Origin: Jatrophihabitans sp035642535
GTDB taxonomy: Bacteria > Actinomycetota > Actinomycetes > Mycobacteriales > Jatrophihabitantaceae
Direction of reading: 5' to 3'
DNA: 64,000 nt
NCBI GenBank assembly: GCA_035642535.1
Contig: DASQSE010000150.1
Location: forward strand, 1 to 64,000
The position numbers were made by a program, and so were the translations under genes. The notes under the pieces were generated by a model. The model did not search any database. It had not been told where the DNA came from and was given only the letters and a program-made list of their open reading frames with translations. Numbering within the stretch: the stretch's first letter is position 1; the number at the start of each line of letters is the position of its first letter. This document shows, piece by piece, positions 1 to 8,098 of this stretch.

Positions 1-1495
1 CGTTGTTGGTGCCGAGCGCAACGACACCCGCACCGCCGGCTGAGACGAAGCCGTCGAGGTATGCGTTGACCGCAATCGTCAGGTTCGAGTAGCTGATCCG
101 CCGGTCGATGACCGTCAGTGCGACGCCGGTCCCATCGTTCAGCTGAGCGCCGATGTCCAACAGCACGAAGGTGTATCCGGCTGCGGCATCGGCGAGGCCC
201 TCGCCCTGCATGGTCGCGACGTCACCGGACCCGCCGTCGATATTGCGGACGTAGCGCGCTGCAGCGGTCGGGGCCGGGTCGGGCAGTGTCGTCGCGGGGA
301 CGTAGCCGTCCACGTCGAGCGCGAGGCCGGTTCGCCCCTTCGCGGTGTTGTGCAGCGCGATGCGACCGTCGGACGACGCCGGCACGAGGGCGACGTTCGA
401 AGCGCTGCGGCCGTCGCGGAACTGCAGAACCGTCGTCGTCTTCGGACGGGTCACGCCCGCGCGCCAAGCCTGCAATCCGCCGGTCCGCGTCGGGCTCAGC
501 GCGTGCAGCGTCACGAGGACGGCCGAGACGCCATGCAACGGCACGCCACCTCGTCCGGCCACTTTCACCGTGACGCTCGCACCGCCGCCGATGTGCGTGC
601 TGACCGCGCGCGTTTGCACGACGGTCTGAAAAGCCTGCGCCGACTGCGCGAAACCGATCGTGTACCAACCCGCAACGTCGACGGAGATGCGCACCGACCG
701 TGAGCTGGTGTTGACGAGCGTCGTCTTGCCGCCGGAGAGCCGCACGACAGAGAACGACGAGACTGCCTGACCGGCGGCGAACCGGACAAACGGCAGATTC
801 TGCTTCGGCTCGTCCGGGCGGTGGGCCAGGATCGTCCCCGACCTGCTCGCACCCGTGACGGTGAGCGTCACGCCGGCGGCCCCGACTCCGGACGGCACGC
901 CGGCGTGCCCGCCGATCGCAACCCGCTTCGACGCTCCGGCCCGCAACTCGAGCGCGGTGACCCGCCGGGCGGTGCCGAGAACATGACAGACGCCCGGGTT
1001 GCTGCTCGACGGCGCACCGGATCCGTAATACCCGGAGACGTCGACCGCGACCTGCACCGAGCCGCTCGTCGCCGTGTTGGCGATGTGCATCCGCCCGGAC
1101 GAGAGCGACACGATCGCTGTGTTGGTGACGGGCCGTTGGCCTGCGCTGAACCGCAAGTTGGTCGTGGCCGGCCGGTTCCCGGCGTAGAGGACGAGCCCGC
1201 CGGTGCCCGTCGGCCCGATCGCCGTCACAGTGACGACCACGGATCCGACGCCCGTCGACGGCACCCGTCCCGCCCCGGATACCTGCACGGCGATCGTCCG
1301 GCCGGCCTTGAGCGCGCCCTTGTGGTTGCCGCCGGCGCCGGTTCGGGTGTCGACGACGCGTGACTGGGTCGACAGCGGCACATACGTGCCGGCCACGACT
1401 GTTGCCGCTGCATCGGCCGGGGTGGCGACGACACCGGCAACCGCCGCGCTGAGGATGACCGACACGGAGGCGGCGAGCAGGGCGGCGCGGCGCAT
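1..1495 (-). CDS. Secreted beta-repeat surface protein (N-terminal part; runs off the window)
   Basis: The reading frame is open from an ATG at 1495 to the window edge, about 498 codons, so the C-terminus is missing. Residues 1-30 look like a Sec signal peptide (two Arg, a hydrophobic stretch, then an Ala-rich ADAAA cleavage region). The mature part holds at least three repeats of roughly 110-120 residues. Each starts with a pattern like VVDTR and ends with DVSGYY, DVAGWY or DVDGYV, rich in alternating Val/Thr. Such repeats are common in exported actinobacterial proteins, where they usually accompany a catalytic or surface-binding domain. The segment after the last repeat (about residue 425 on) may begin another domain, but I do not recognise it. 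The gene lies downstream of rplA on the same strand. It is separated by about 90 bases and is probably not functionally linked. Function unknown; extracellular location is the confident part. Confidence 0.72.
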   Translation of the reverse strand, partial: MRRAALLAASVSVILSAAVAGVVATPADAAATVVAGTYVPLSTQSRVVDTRTGAGGNHKGALKAGRTIAVQVSGAGRVPSTGVGSVVVTVTAIGPTGTGGLVLYAGNRPATTNLRFSAGQRPVTNTAIVSLSSGRMHIANTATSGSVQVAVDVSGYYGSGAPSSSNPGVCHVLGTARRVTALELRAGASKRVAIGGHAGVPSGVGAAGVTLTVTGASRSGTILAHRPDEPKQNLPFVRFAAGQAVSSFSVVRLSGGKTTLVNTSSRSVRISVDVAGWYTIGFAQSAQAFQTVVQTRAVSTHIGGGASVTVKVAGRGGVPLHGVSAVLVTLHALSPTRTGGLQAWRAGVTRPKTTTVLQFRDGRSASNVALVPASSDGRIALHNTAKGRTGLALDVDGYVPATTLPDPAPTAAARYVRNIDGGSGDVATMQGEGLADAAAGYTFVLLDIGAQLNDGTGVALTVIDRRISYSNLTIAVNAYLDGFVSAGGAGVVALGTNN

Positions 1496-1584
1496 GGAAC
1501 TCCCCAAGATCGACAACGGCGGCGACTCACTGTAGATGGCGAAAGCCCGGCACGTGCGTGCCGGGCTCTCGGGGCGAGCTGTCG

Positions 1585-2298
1585 TCAGGCCGAGGCGTCT
1601 TCGAGCATGTTCCGGGTCCGGTTGGCGTCGACCGGGATGCCGGGACCCATCGTGGTGCTGAAGGTGACCTTCCTCAGGTACCTGCCCTTTGCCGCGGACG
1701 GCTTGGCGCGCAGCACCTCGTCCAGCGCGGCGGCGTAGTTCTCGACGAGCTGGTGCGGCGAGAAGGACGCCTTGCCGATGATCAGGTGCAGATTGGACTG
1801 CTTGTCGACTCGGAAGCTGATCTTGCCGCCCTTGATGTCGCTGACCGCCTTGGCGACATCGGGCGTCACCGTGCCGGTCTTCGGGTTCGGCATCAGGCCG
1901 CGCGGCCCGAGGATGCGCGCGATACGGCCGACCTTGGCCATCTGATCCGGGGTGGCGATGGCGGCGTCGAAGTCGAGGTACCCGCCTTGGATCTCCTGGA
2001 TCAGTTCGTCGCTGCCGACCTTGTCGGCACCGGCGCCGCGCGCCTCTTCGGCCTTGTCCCCGGTGGCGAACACGATCACCCGGACGGTCTTGCCGGTCCC
2101 GTGCGGCAGGCTCACGGTGCCGCGCACCATCTGGTCGGCCTTGCGGGGATCGACGCCGAGCCGCAGCGCGACCTCGACCGTCCCGTCGAACTTCGTCGGC
2201 GAGGCCTCCTTGGCCAGCGTCGCCGCTTCGAGCGGGCTGTACATCTTGCCCGGCTCGATGAGTTCGGCGACCTTGCGGTAGTTCTTGCTGTGCTTCAT
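1585..2298 (-). CDS. rplA: 50S ribosomal protein L1
   Basis: The 237-residue product has the normal length and full sequence character of bacterial L1. The diagnostic central motif GPRGLMPNPKTGTVTP is intact. L1 forms the mobile L1 stalk of the large subunit, helps release deacylated tRNA from the E site, and in many bacteria represses translation of its own operon by binding the mRNA. The gene follows rplK on the same strand after a 197-base gap that holds a large hairpin. The usual order nusG-rplK-rplA is preserved. The ATG at 2298 is preceded by an AGAAAGAAG purine stretch that can serve as ribosome binding site. Confidence 0.97.
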   Translation of the reverse strand: MKHSKNYRKVAELIEPGKMYSPLEAATLAKEASPTKFDGTVEVALRLGVDPRKADQMVRGTVSLPHGTGKTVRVIVFATGDKAEEARGAGADKVGSDELIQEIQGGYLDFDAAIATPDQMAKVGRIARILGPRGLMPNPKTGTVTPDVAKAVSDIKGGKISFRVDKQSNLHLIIGKASFSPHQLVENYAAALDEVLRAKPSAAKGRYLRKVTFSTTMGPGIPVDANRTRNMLEDASA

Positions 2299-2379
2299 CT
2301 ACGTGCTTCTTTCTCTAGTGGTCAGGCGGGCAGGTCGTCCCTGCCCTCCCACGGTGTTGTGCTAACTGTGCCGCGACGA

Positions 2380-2461
2380 CTTTCGCGCGCCGGTGCCCGG
2401 ACTGACGAGCGAGGGCCGAAGGCCCAGCGAGGAGGGAAGGCACCGGCCACGAGCGCGAAAG
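2380..2461. repeat. Nested inverted repeat in the rplK-rplA gap
   Basis: The 18 bases at 2380-2397 (CTTTCGCGC then GCCGGTGCC) pair with 2439-2447 (GGCACCGGC) and 2453-2461 (GCGCGAAAG), with a five-base bulge. Inside lies a second hairpin, GGGCC-GAA-GGCCC at 2413-2425. A GAGCGAGGGCC motif also occurs twice (around 2407 and 2474). The structure sits between two cotranscribed ribosomal protein genes. It could be an attenuator, an mRNA-processing site or an intergenic repeat element. There is no U-run, so a classic terminator is unlikely. Confidence 0.6.
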
Positions 2462-2495
2462 TCCGCCCGAGCGGAGCGAGGGCCATGGGTATAGG

Positions 2496-2927
2496 TCATC
2501 CTTCGACCGTAATCCCCATTGAACGGGCGGTGCCGGCGATGATCTTCGCGGCCTGGTCGATGTCGTTGGCGTTGAGGTCTTCCATCTTGGTCTGCGCGAT
2601 CTCGCGGACCTGATCCATCGTCACCTTCGCGACCTTGTTGGTGTGCGGCTCACCGCTGCCCTTTTCGACGCCCGCGGCCTTGAGCAGCAGCCGCGCCGCC
2701 GGCGGGGTCTTGGTGACAAAGGTGAACGAGCGATCCTCGTAGACCGAGATCTCGACCGGGACGATCTGCCCGCGCTGCGACTCGGTAGCCGCGTTGTAGG
2801 CCTTGCAGAACTCCATGATGTTGACGCCGTGCTGGCCGAGCGCCGGGCCGACCGGCGGCGCCGGGTTCGCCGCACCGGCCTGGATCTGCAGCTTGATGAC
2901 CGCGGCGAGCTTCTTCTTGGGAGGCAT
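2496..2927 (-). CDS. rplK: 50S ribosomal protein L11
   Basis: At 143 residues this is full-length L11. It has the conserved N-terminal proline-rich segment ([14 protein letters not shown]) and the C-terminal RNA-binding half with the KTPPA loop, followed by the usual TARSMGI region. L11 binds the GTPase-associated centre of 23S rRNA, is needed for factor-dependent GTP hydrolysis and for RelA activation, and contacts thiopeptide antibiotics. The gene starts 18 bases after the nusG stop codon on the same strand, so the two are almost certainly cotranscribed. The ATG is preceded by AGAAAGAAGACAGAG, a plausible ribosome binding region. Confidence 0.97.
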
Positions 2928-2945
2928 GAACTCTGTCTTCTCTTT

Positions 2946-3815
2946 CTAGATCTTGGATACCTGGCTGAACGCCAGCTCGACAGGCGTCTCGCGGCCGAAG
3001 ATCGACACGAGGACGTGCAGCTTCTGGTGCACCGGGTCGATCTCGCTGATCGTCGCCGGCAGCGTGGCGAACGGGCCGTCCATGACGGTGACGGACTCGC
3101 CGACCTGGTAGTCGACCACCTCGACGCGCGGCTTCTCGCCACCCGCGGCCGCCTTGCCGCCGGTGGCCACGGCGGCCGCCTTGCGGGTGGCGGGCGCGAG
3201 GATCTTGACGACCTCGTCGAGGCTCAGCGGGGACGGGCGAGATGTGGCGCCGACGAATCCGGTGACGCCCGGGGTGTTGCGGACCGCGCCCCACGACTCG
3301 TCGTTGAGCTCCATCCGCACCAGGATGTAACCCGGGAAGACCTTGCGCTGGACCTGCTGGCGCTTGCCGTTCTTGATCTCGACGACGTCCTCGGTCGGCA
3401 CCTCGACCTGGTAGATGTAGTCCTCCATGTCCAGCGACTGGATGCGGCTCTCGAGGTTGGTCTTCACCTTGTTCTCGTAGCCGGCGTAGGAGTGCACGAC
3501 GTACCAGTCGCCGTACTGATTCTGCAGCTTCGCGCGCAGCGACTCGACCGGATCCTCGTCCTCGTCGGCAGCTTCCTCGGCCGCCTCGACCGCGACCTCC
3601 GGCTGCTCTGCCTCGGCCGCCGGCGCCTCGCCCAGCGTGTCGATGCCGTCGTCCTCGGCCTGCTGCTGCGCGGGGAGGTCGCCACCGAGCAGACGCGCCG
3701 CCTCGGCTATGTCGGACTCGGTCTGCTCAGCCGCCGGCGCGGACTCGTTGGCTGCCGTCTCGTCGCTTTCCGGCTGAGTAGCCGGGGCATCGGGGGCATC
3801 GTCGAACTCGGACAC
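2946..3815 (-). CDS. nusG: Transcription termination/antitermination protein NusG
   Basis: NusG binds RNA polymerase and links transcription to Rho or to ribosomes. The NGN domain (from WYVVHSYAGYENKV) and the C-terminal KOW domain (VMDGPFATLPATISEID) are both complete. The first 110 or so residues are an acidic Glu/Ala-rich extension, which is normal for actinobacterial NusG and accounts for the length of 289 residues. An in-frame ATG lies five codons upstream at 3830. I prefer the GTG at 3815 because the codons between encode AGAAGAGAG, a good Shine-Dalgarno sequence at proper spacing. The gene follows secE by 44 bases and precedes rplK by 18 bases. Confidence 0.95.
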   Translation of the reverse strand: MSEFDDAPDAPATQPESDETAANESAPAAEQTESDIAEAARLLGGDLPAQQQAEDDGIDTLGEAPAAEAEQPEVAVEAAEEAADEDEDPVESLRAKLQNQYGDWYVVHSYAGYENKVKTNLESRIQSLDMEDYIYQVEVPTEDVVEIKNGKRQQVQRKVFPGYILVRMELNDESWGAVRNTPGVTGFVGATSRPSPLSLDEVVKILAPATRKAAAVATGGKAAAGGEKPRVEVVDYQVGESVTVMDGPFATLPATISEIDPVHQKLHVLVSIFGRETPVELAFSQVSKI

Positions 3816-3859
3816 AATCTCTCTTCTCATGCTCGTTCGGGGCGGGCGATGTCAGGCGA

Positions 3860-4096
3860 TCAGCCGAACACCTGCAGCACCAACTTGGCGAAGCCGAAGT
3901 CCAGCCCGGCGACGATCGCGACCATGATCACCACGAAGACGATGACCACGATCGCGTAGGTGACCAACTCGGTGCGAGACGGCCACAGGACCTTGCGCAG
4001 TTCGGAGACCGACTCGCGGACGAACCGCGTCGGCGCGCCGCCGCGACCTCGGGACGGGCGGGCGGACGGTGCGTCGGTGCGCGTCGTCGTCGTCAC
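3860..4096 (-). CDS. secE: Preprotein translocase subunit SecE
   Basis: SecE is the small clamp subunit of the SecYEG channel. The 78-residue product has the expected actinobacterial form: a basic, disordered N-terminus of about 25 residues, the conserved amphipathic helix with FVRESVSELRKVLWPSR, and a single membrane segment (TYAIVVIVFVVIMVAIVAG) near residues 46-65. It lies directly downstream of tRNA-Trp and upstream of nusG on the minus strand, the arrangement common in Actinomycetota. The ATG at 4096 follows a GAGGAGC ribosome binding site. Confidence 0.96.
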   Translation of the reverse strand: MTTTTRTDAPSARPSRGRGGAPTRFVRESVSELRKVLWPSRTELVTYAIVVIVFVVIMVAIVAGLDFGFAKLVLQVFG

Positions 4097-4130
4097 GGCT
4101 GCTCCTCGTTGCTTCCATCATGGACTTGCG

Positions 4131-4203
4131 CAGGGGCGACAGGACTCGAACCTGCAACCGCCGGTTTTGGAGACCGGTGCTCTACCAATTGAGCCACGCC
4201 CCT
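4131..4203 (-). tRNA. trpT: tRNA-Trp (CCA)
   Basis: The minus strand folds as a 73-base cloverleaf: acceptor AGGGGCG (4203-4197) pairs with CGCCCCT (4138-4132), with G as discriminator. The D arm begins GGCTC, the anticodon loop reads CTCCAAA with anticodon CCA, and the T arm contains GGTTCGAA. No CCA is encoded. It sits 35 bases upstream of secE, the usual position of the tryptophan tRNA gene in actinobacteria. Confidence 0.95.
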
Positions 4204-4320
4204 AAGTGTGCGTTAGGGCCAGCCCGACCGGTGCGCGAGCATGCTTACGCACGGCCACCATGGACCCCGGTCGGCCAGTCTACGGCGACGACGCTCCCCT
4301 CTCCAAACCACCTAACACCA

Positions 4321-4490
4321 CGCGACTTGTCCGTCCGTCGGCACGTCCCCGCGTGCTGAAGGGCGGACAACTCGAGTTGGGCTCGCACCTCCCCCGCGAG
4401 TTGTCCGCCCCTCGACACCTCCGCACGTATCGAAGGGCGGACGAGTCGCGGGGATGGGCGGACAAGTCGCGGCGATCGCGGACAACTCCG
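4321..4490. repeat. Six copies of a GGGCGGACAANTCGCG repeat in both orientations
   Basis: The 313 bases between tRNA-Trp and the divergent aminotransferase gene hold six related 14-16 bp words: 4321-4335 (reverse), 4361-4374 (forward), 4395-4410 (reverse), 4435-4450, 4456-4471 and 4477-4490 (forward). Copies 2 and 3 form a perfect 14-bp inverted repeat with a 22-base loop. Copies 1-2 and 3-4 each bound a similar spacer (both contain CACGT or CACCT and end in GAAGGGCGGA), so a unit of about 54 bp looks duplicated. It may be a REP-like element or a multi-site operator controlling trpT-secE-nusG and/or the aminotransferase. Nothing else is recognisable in this gap. Confidence 0.75.
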
Positions 4491-4516
4491 GATGACGCGT
4501 CTGGGAAGATGGGCGG

Positions 4517-5707
4517 GTGGGAGCCCGCGTATCCGACCGCATCGCCGCCATCGCCGAATCCGCCACCCTCGCGGTAGACGCGAAGGCCAAAGCGCTCAAG
4601 GCGGCCGGCCGCCCGGTGATCGGATTCGGCGCCGGCGAGCCGGACTTCCCCACCCCCGACTACATCGTCGAGGCGGCCAGCGCAGCCGCGCACGACCCCA
4701 GGAACCACCACTACACGCCGGTCGGCGGCCTGCCCGAATTGCGCGCCGCGATCGCCGCCAAGACCAAGCGCGACACCGGCTACGAGGTCGCGGCCGGGCA
4801 GGTGCTGGTCACGAACGGCGGCAAGCAGGCCGTCTACAACGCGTTCGCCGCGCTGCTCGATCCGGGCGACGAGGTGCTGCTCATCGCCCCGTACTGGACG
4901 ACCTACCCCGAGGCGATCAAGCTCGCCTGCGGCGTTCCTATCGAGGTGCTGACCGACGAGACGTCCGGCTACCTCGCGACCGTCGATCAGCTCGACGCGG
5001 CGTGCACCGACCGGACGAAGGTGCTGCTGTTCGTCTCGCCGTCCAACCCCACCGGCGCCGTCTACCCGCGTGCCGCCGTCGAGGCGGTCGGCGCCTGGGC
5101 CCGCGAGCGCGGACTCTGGGTCGTCACGGACGAGATCTACGAGCACCTGATCTACGGCGCCGGCGAGATGGTCTCGATCGCGCACAGCGCCGGCGAGAAG
5201 ACCATCGTGCTCAACGGTGTCGCGAAGACCTACGCGATGACCGGCTGGCGGGTCGGCTGGATGATCGGGCCGGCCGACATCGTCAAGGCAGCAACGAACC
5301 TGCAGTCGCACGCGACGTCGAACGTCAGCAACGTGGCGCAGGTCGCCGCGCTGGCGGCCGTCAGCGGCGATCTGTCGGCGGTGGCCGAGATGCGCGCGGT
5401 GTACGACCGGCGGCGGCGCACGATCGTGGCGATGCTCTCGGACATCCCGGGCGTCGTCTGCCCGGAACCGCTGGGCGCGTTCTACGCCTATCCGTCGGTC
5501 AAGGGGCTGCTCGGCGTGCCGCTGCGGGGACGCACGGCCAACACGTCCGCTGAGTTGGCCGAGTTGATCCTCGACGAGGTCGAGGTGGCGGCCGTCCCGG
5601 GCGAGGCGTTCGGCACGCCCGGCTACCTGCGGATGTCGTATGCGCTGGCCGACGACGACCTGGCCGAGGGCGTCAGCCGCATCGCCAAGCTGGCTGCCGA
5701 GCACTGA
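4517..5707 (+). CDS. aspC: Pyridoxal-phosphate aspartate aminotransferase (class I)
   Basis: The 396-residue enzyme belongs to aminotransferase fold I, subgroup I-gamma, and probably exchanges the amino group between aspartate and 2-oxoglutarate in the cytoplasm. Visible motifs include FGAGEPDFPTP near the N-terminus, the NPTG motif (SPSNPTGAVYP), the DEIYEHLIY segment and the PLP-lysine region NGVAKTYAMTGWRVGW. The start is GTG at 4517. The nearby ATG at 4509 is out of frame. An aspC gene next to tRNA-Trp and secE is a common actinobacterial arrangement. The gene is transcribed away from trpT, across the repeat cluster. Substrate choice within the subgroup (aspartate, or prephenate as well) cannot be decided from sequence. 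Confidence 0.88.
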   Translation: MGARVSDRIAAIAESATLAVDAKAKALKAAGRPVIGFGAGEPDFPTPDYIVEAASAAAHDPRNHHYTPVGGLPELRAAIAAKTKRDTGYEVAAGQVLVTNGGKQAVYNAFAALLDPGDEVLLIAPYWTTYPEAIKLACGVPIEVLTDETSGYLATVDQLDAACTDRTKVLLFVSPSNPTGAVYPRAAVEAVGAWARERGLWVVTDEIYEHLIYGAGEMVSIAHSAGEKTIVLNGVAKTYAMTGWRVGWMIGPADIVKAATNLQSHATSNVSNVAQVAALAAVSGDLSAVAEMRAVYDRRRRTIVAMLSDIPGVVCPEPLGAFYAYPSVKGLLGVPLRGRTANTSAELAELILDEVEVAAVPGEAFGTPGYLRMSYALADDDLAEGVSRIAKLAAEH

Positions 5708-5717
5708 TCCCGCAACA

Positions 5718-5779
5718 CGTGGTCACTTACGCGTCGCGTGGTCAGGTATCGCTGGCCACGCGAGGCGTAAGTGACCACG
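5718..5779. terminator. Long hairpin between convergent genes
   Basis: A 24-bp stem (5718-5741 with 5756-5779, one mismatch) encloses a 14-base loop. The stem includes GTGGTCACTTACGC and its complement. It lies between the ends of the aminotransferase gene and the convergent peptidase gene, so it most likely ends transcription from both sides. There is no T-run, as is usual in high-GC actinobacteria. Confidence 0.7.
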
Positions 5780-5786
5780 CGAGGGA

Positions 5787-7235
5787 TTACGGCAGCGCGC
5801 CCGCCCCTTGCAGGGCGGTGATCGCGGCGGGCAGGTCGCGCAGCGCCGCGAGCAGGTCGGGCGGGTTGGCGATCCGCCACGCGTTGCGCGCCACGTAGCA
5901 GCGCAGTGCGGCGTCCCACTTCGCGGCGCCGGCCGCCTGGCGCGCCGCGAACAGCGCCGCCGCGGCCTTGTTGTAGGTCAGGAAGTAGTAGTCGTTCGCG
6001 TCGTAGCCGTACGACTCCGTGGACGCGTCGACCGGCCCGGGAGCGCTCAGCGCGCCGTCGCGCGGCCGGTCGTGATTCACGATCTCCTCCGCGTAGGACG
6101 CGAAGCCCTCGTCCAGCCACGGGTGCAGTGCCTGCGAATCGCCGACCATCGCATAGAACCACTGGTGGGCGGTCTCGTGCACGGCGACATATCGCGACCC
6201 GTCCAGCATCAGGATCGAGCTCGGGTACTCGATGCCGCCGCCTTGCGCCGGCAGCCGCGCGACGGACAGCGAGGGGAACGGGAACGGTCCGAAATAGCGC
6301 GCCAACTCGGTGATCGCGCGCTGGAACTCGGGCAGTAGCGCGTCGCGCATCGCCGCGTTGGGGGCTCCGACGCGCAATCTGACACCGCCCACGTTCACGT
6401 CCGAGACCGCGAACGGGCCGGCCGCGACGCTGACGTCACGCGCCGTCGCGATCGTCGAGTGCCAGACCCGGTTGCTGCCCGACACGGCGGGCTGCGTCGG
6501 GTCGCCGGACATGATCACCGTGTCCGCCGCCGGGGCCGTGACGGTCAGGTCGACGTCCATGGCCTCGCTCGTCGCGCTCTCGGCGAGGAAGTCGAGCATC
6601 CCCTCCTTGTGCCACCCGTAGCCGCGTTCCCAGGCGAGGAGTGGCTCGGCCGATCCGAAGTAGGCGAACGGGCCGGCGCGTCCGAACCGGTCGAACGACT
6701 CGTTGCCGAGGGTGAGGTGGAAGTCGATGGACGCCGTGACGGTCGTGCCGCGCGGGATGATGGTCGCGAACGGAATGTGCAGCAGCCCGCCCTGGGTCGA
6801 CGCCGGGGCGTTTGCGGTCGTGAAGAAGTAGCGCCCGCCGCCATGGTCGGCACGCGCGGCGGTGACCACGATCTTGTTGCCCTGCGCAACGGTGGGCTTG
6901 GTGTTCGCGGTGAGCCTGAATACCAGTTCGCGGATCGGGATGTCCGGCCGGAAGACGACCTGCTCGTGTCCGGTCACGGTGCCGTGTCCGGGGGCGATCG
7001 TGAAGCGCAGCGTCATCTTCGGACGGTTGGGATCCGGGCTTGCGTAGGTGTCGCACGTCGTAGTGGTGCCGGTCGGCGGCGCGCTGCCCGGCTGCGTGTC
7101 CGGCACCGAGGTCGACGGCGCAGCAGGCGTGGTGCGCGGTGCGGAGACCACGCCGTGGCCCGTCACCGTGGTCGAGCAAGCGGCCAGCAGCAACGCCGCG
7201 ATCCCGGCGGCTCCCGAGAGCGCGGCGCAGCGCAT
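5787..7235 (-). CDS. M1-family zinc metallopeptidase, exported lipoprotein
   Basis: The 482-residue product starts with a lipoprotein signal peptide whose lipobox is LLAAC (Cys20), so the enzyme should sit on the outer face of the membrane. A gluzincin active site is present: HETAH at residues 353-357 and a downstream Glu in WLDEGFASYAEE give the HExxH-x18-E pattern of the aminopeptidase N (M1) family. The N-terminal beta domain (residues about 60-260) fits the M1 saddle domain, while the C-terminal helical domain is short. The ATG at 7235 shares one base with the hadB stop, so it is probably translated from the had transcript. The tighter gene spacing does not show a functional link with the dehydratase. 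Confidence 0.85.
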   Translation of the reverse strand: MRCAALSGAAGIAALLLAACSTTVTGHGVVSAPRTTPAAPSTSVPDTQPGSAPPTGTTTTCDTYASPDPNRPKMTLRFTIAPGHGTVTGHEQVVFRPDIPIRELVFRLTANTKPTVAQGNKIVVTAARADHGGGRYFFTTANAPASTQGGLLHIPFATIIPRGTTVTASIDFHLTLGNESFDRFGRAGPFAYFGSAEPLLAWERGYGWHKEGMLDFLAESATSEAMDVDLTVTAPAADTVIMSGDPTQPAVSGSNRVWHSTIATARDVSVAAGPFAVSDVNVGGVRLRVGAPNAAMRDALLPEFQRAITELARYFGPFPFPSLSVARLPAQGGGIEYPSSILMLDGSRYVAVHETAHQWFYAMVGDSQALHPWLDEGFASYAEEIVNHDRPRDGALSAPGPVDASTESYGYDANDYYFLTYNKAAAALFAARQAAGAAKWDAALRCYVARNAWRIANPPDLLAALRDLPAAITALQGAGALP

Positions 7236-7642
7236 CAGGCCGGGCGCGGCGGGCGCACTACCGCGCGGGCCTTGGCCAAGACCGTCTGGCCGTCGACGGT
7301 CGCGGTGAGGTCGACCTCGGCCAGGCCGTCCTCCCTGACGGCCCGGACGCTGCCGGCCACCGTGAGCGTGGCGCCGTCCGAATCCGGGACGACGACCGGA
7401 CGGGTGAAGCGCACCGCATACTCGACGACCGCCCCTGGATCGCCCGCCCAATCGGTGACGACCCGGATGGCCGTCGCCATCGTGAACATGCCGTGCGCGA
7501 TGACGTCGGGCAGCCCGACGCTCTTCGCGAACCGCTCGTTCCAGTGGATCGGGTTGAAGTCGCCGGATGCACCTGCATAACGGACGAGGTCGGCGCGGTT
7601 GATCGGAAAGTCGCGCGCGGGAAGCTGATCGCCGACGTTCAT
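7235..7642 (-). CDS. hadB: (3R)-hydroxyacyl-ACP dehydratase subunit HadB-like (MaoC hot-dog)
   Basis: The 135-residue protein is a single hot-dog domain with the hydratase-2 motif, including the catalytic pair Asp28 and His33 in GDFNPIHWN. HadB is the catalytic partner of HadA in the mycobacterial FAS-II cycle, where the pair dehydrates 3-hydroxyacyl-ACP to the 2-enoyl form. In mycolate-free actinobacteria the homologous pair is also present and serves an unsettled fatty-acid role. I chose the ATG at 7642 because it overlaps the hadA stop by four bases (ATGA) and removes an arginine-rich leader. Confidence 0.87.
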   Translation of the reverse strand: MNVGDQLPARDFPINRADLVRYAGASGDFNPIHWNERFAKSVGLPDVIAHGMFTMATAIRVVTDWAGDPGAVVEYAVRFTRPVVVPDSDGATLTVAGSVRAVREDGLAEVDLTATVDGQTVLAKARAVVRPPRPA

Positions 7643-8088
7643 GCGCCGGGCCCGCGGACGACGATTGTGGAGTACGCGGTGCACACCGGATCGCCGTTGA
7701 CCGTGTGCACTTCACCGCGCGTGGTCAGGATGTCGTTGCCGGCCGCGACTCGGATGTCCTCGACGGTGACGACGACCTGCAGCGAATCGCCGGCCCGGAT
7801 CGGCCGGGTGTGGACGAAGCGCTGCTCGCCATGCACCACCCGCGAGTAGTCGACGCCGAGGTCAGGATCCATGATGACCTGGTGACCGGCCCGCGTGGTC
7901 ACCACGATCGCGAAGGTCGGTGGGGCGATGACATCGGGATGGCCGAGTTTCTCGGCAGCGGCGCGGTCGCGGTAGACCGGGTTCGGGTCGTTGATCGCGT
8001 CGGCGAACTCGCGAATCTTCTCGCGCCCCACCTCGTAGGGCGGTGTCGGCGGGTACACCCGCCCTATGTACGACTGATCGACGGGCAT
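7639..8088 (-). CDS. hadA: (3R)-hydroxyacyl-ACP dehydratase subunit HadA-like (FAS1-like dehydratase)
   Basis: This 149-residue protein matches the MaoC N-terminal-like (FAS1 dehydratase) half. It starts with the YIGRVYPPTPPYEVGREKI segment and has the FADAINDPNPVY stretch in place of a catalytic Asp/His pair. In the mycobacterial enzyme HadA stabilises the acyl chain while HadB supplies catalysis. The pair lies near rpmG and trpT-secE as in mycobacteria, although other genes intervene here. No hadC is visible. The ATG at 8088 is used rather than an upstream in-frame ATG at 8118, because the extra residues are unlike the family. Confidence 0.87.
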   Translation of the reverse strand: MPVDQSYIGRVYPPTPPYEVGREKIREFADAINDPNPVYRDRAAAEKLGHPDVIAPPTFAIVVTTRAGHQVIMDPDLGVDYSRVVHGEQRFVHTRPIRAGDSLQVVVTVEDIRVAAGNDILTTRGEVHTVNGDPVCTAYSTIVVRGPGA

Positions 8089-8098
8089 GCGGTGCAGG

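Noticed and set aside
4280..5704. A 474-codon minus-strand frame opposite the aminotransferase gene
   Set aside because: It mirrors the high-GC aminotransferase codons, has no recognisable domain, and crosses the repeat cluster; it is a shadow frame.
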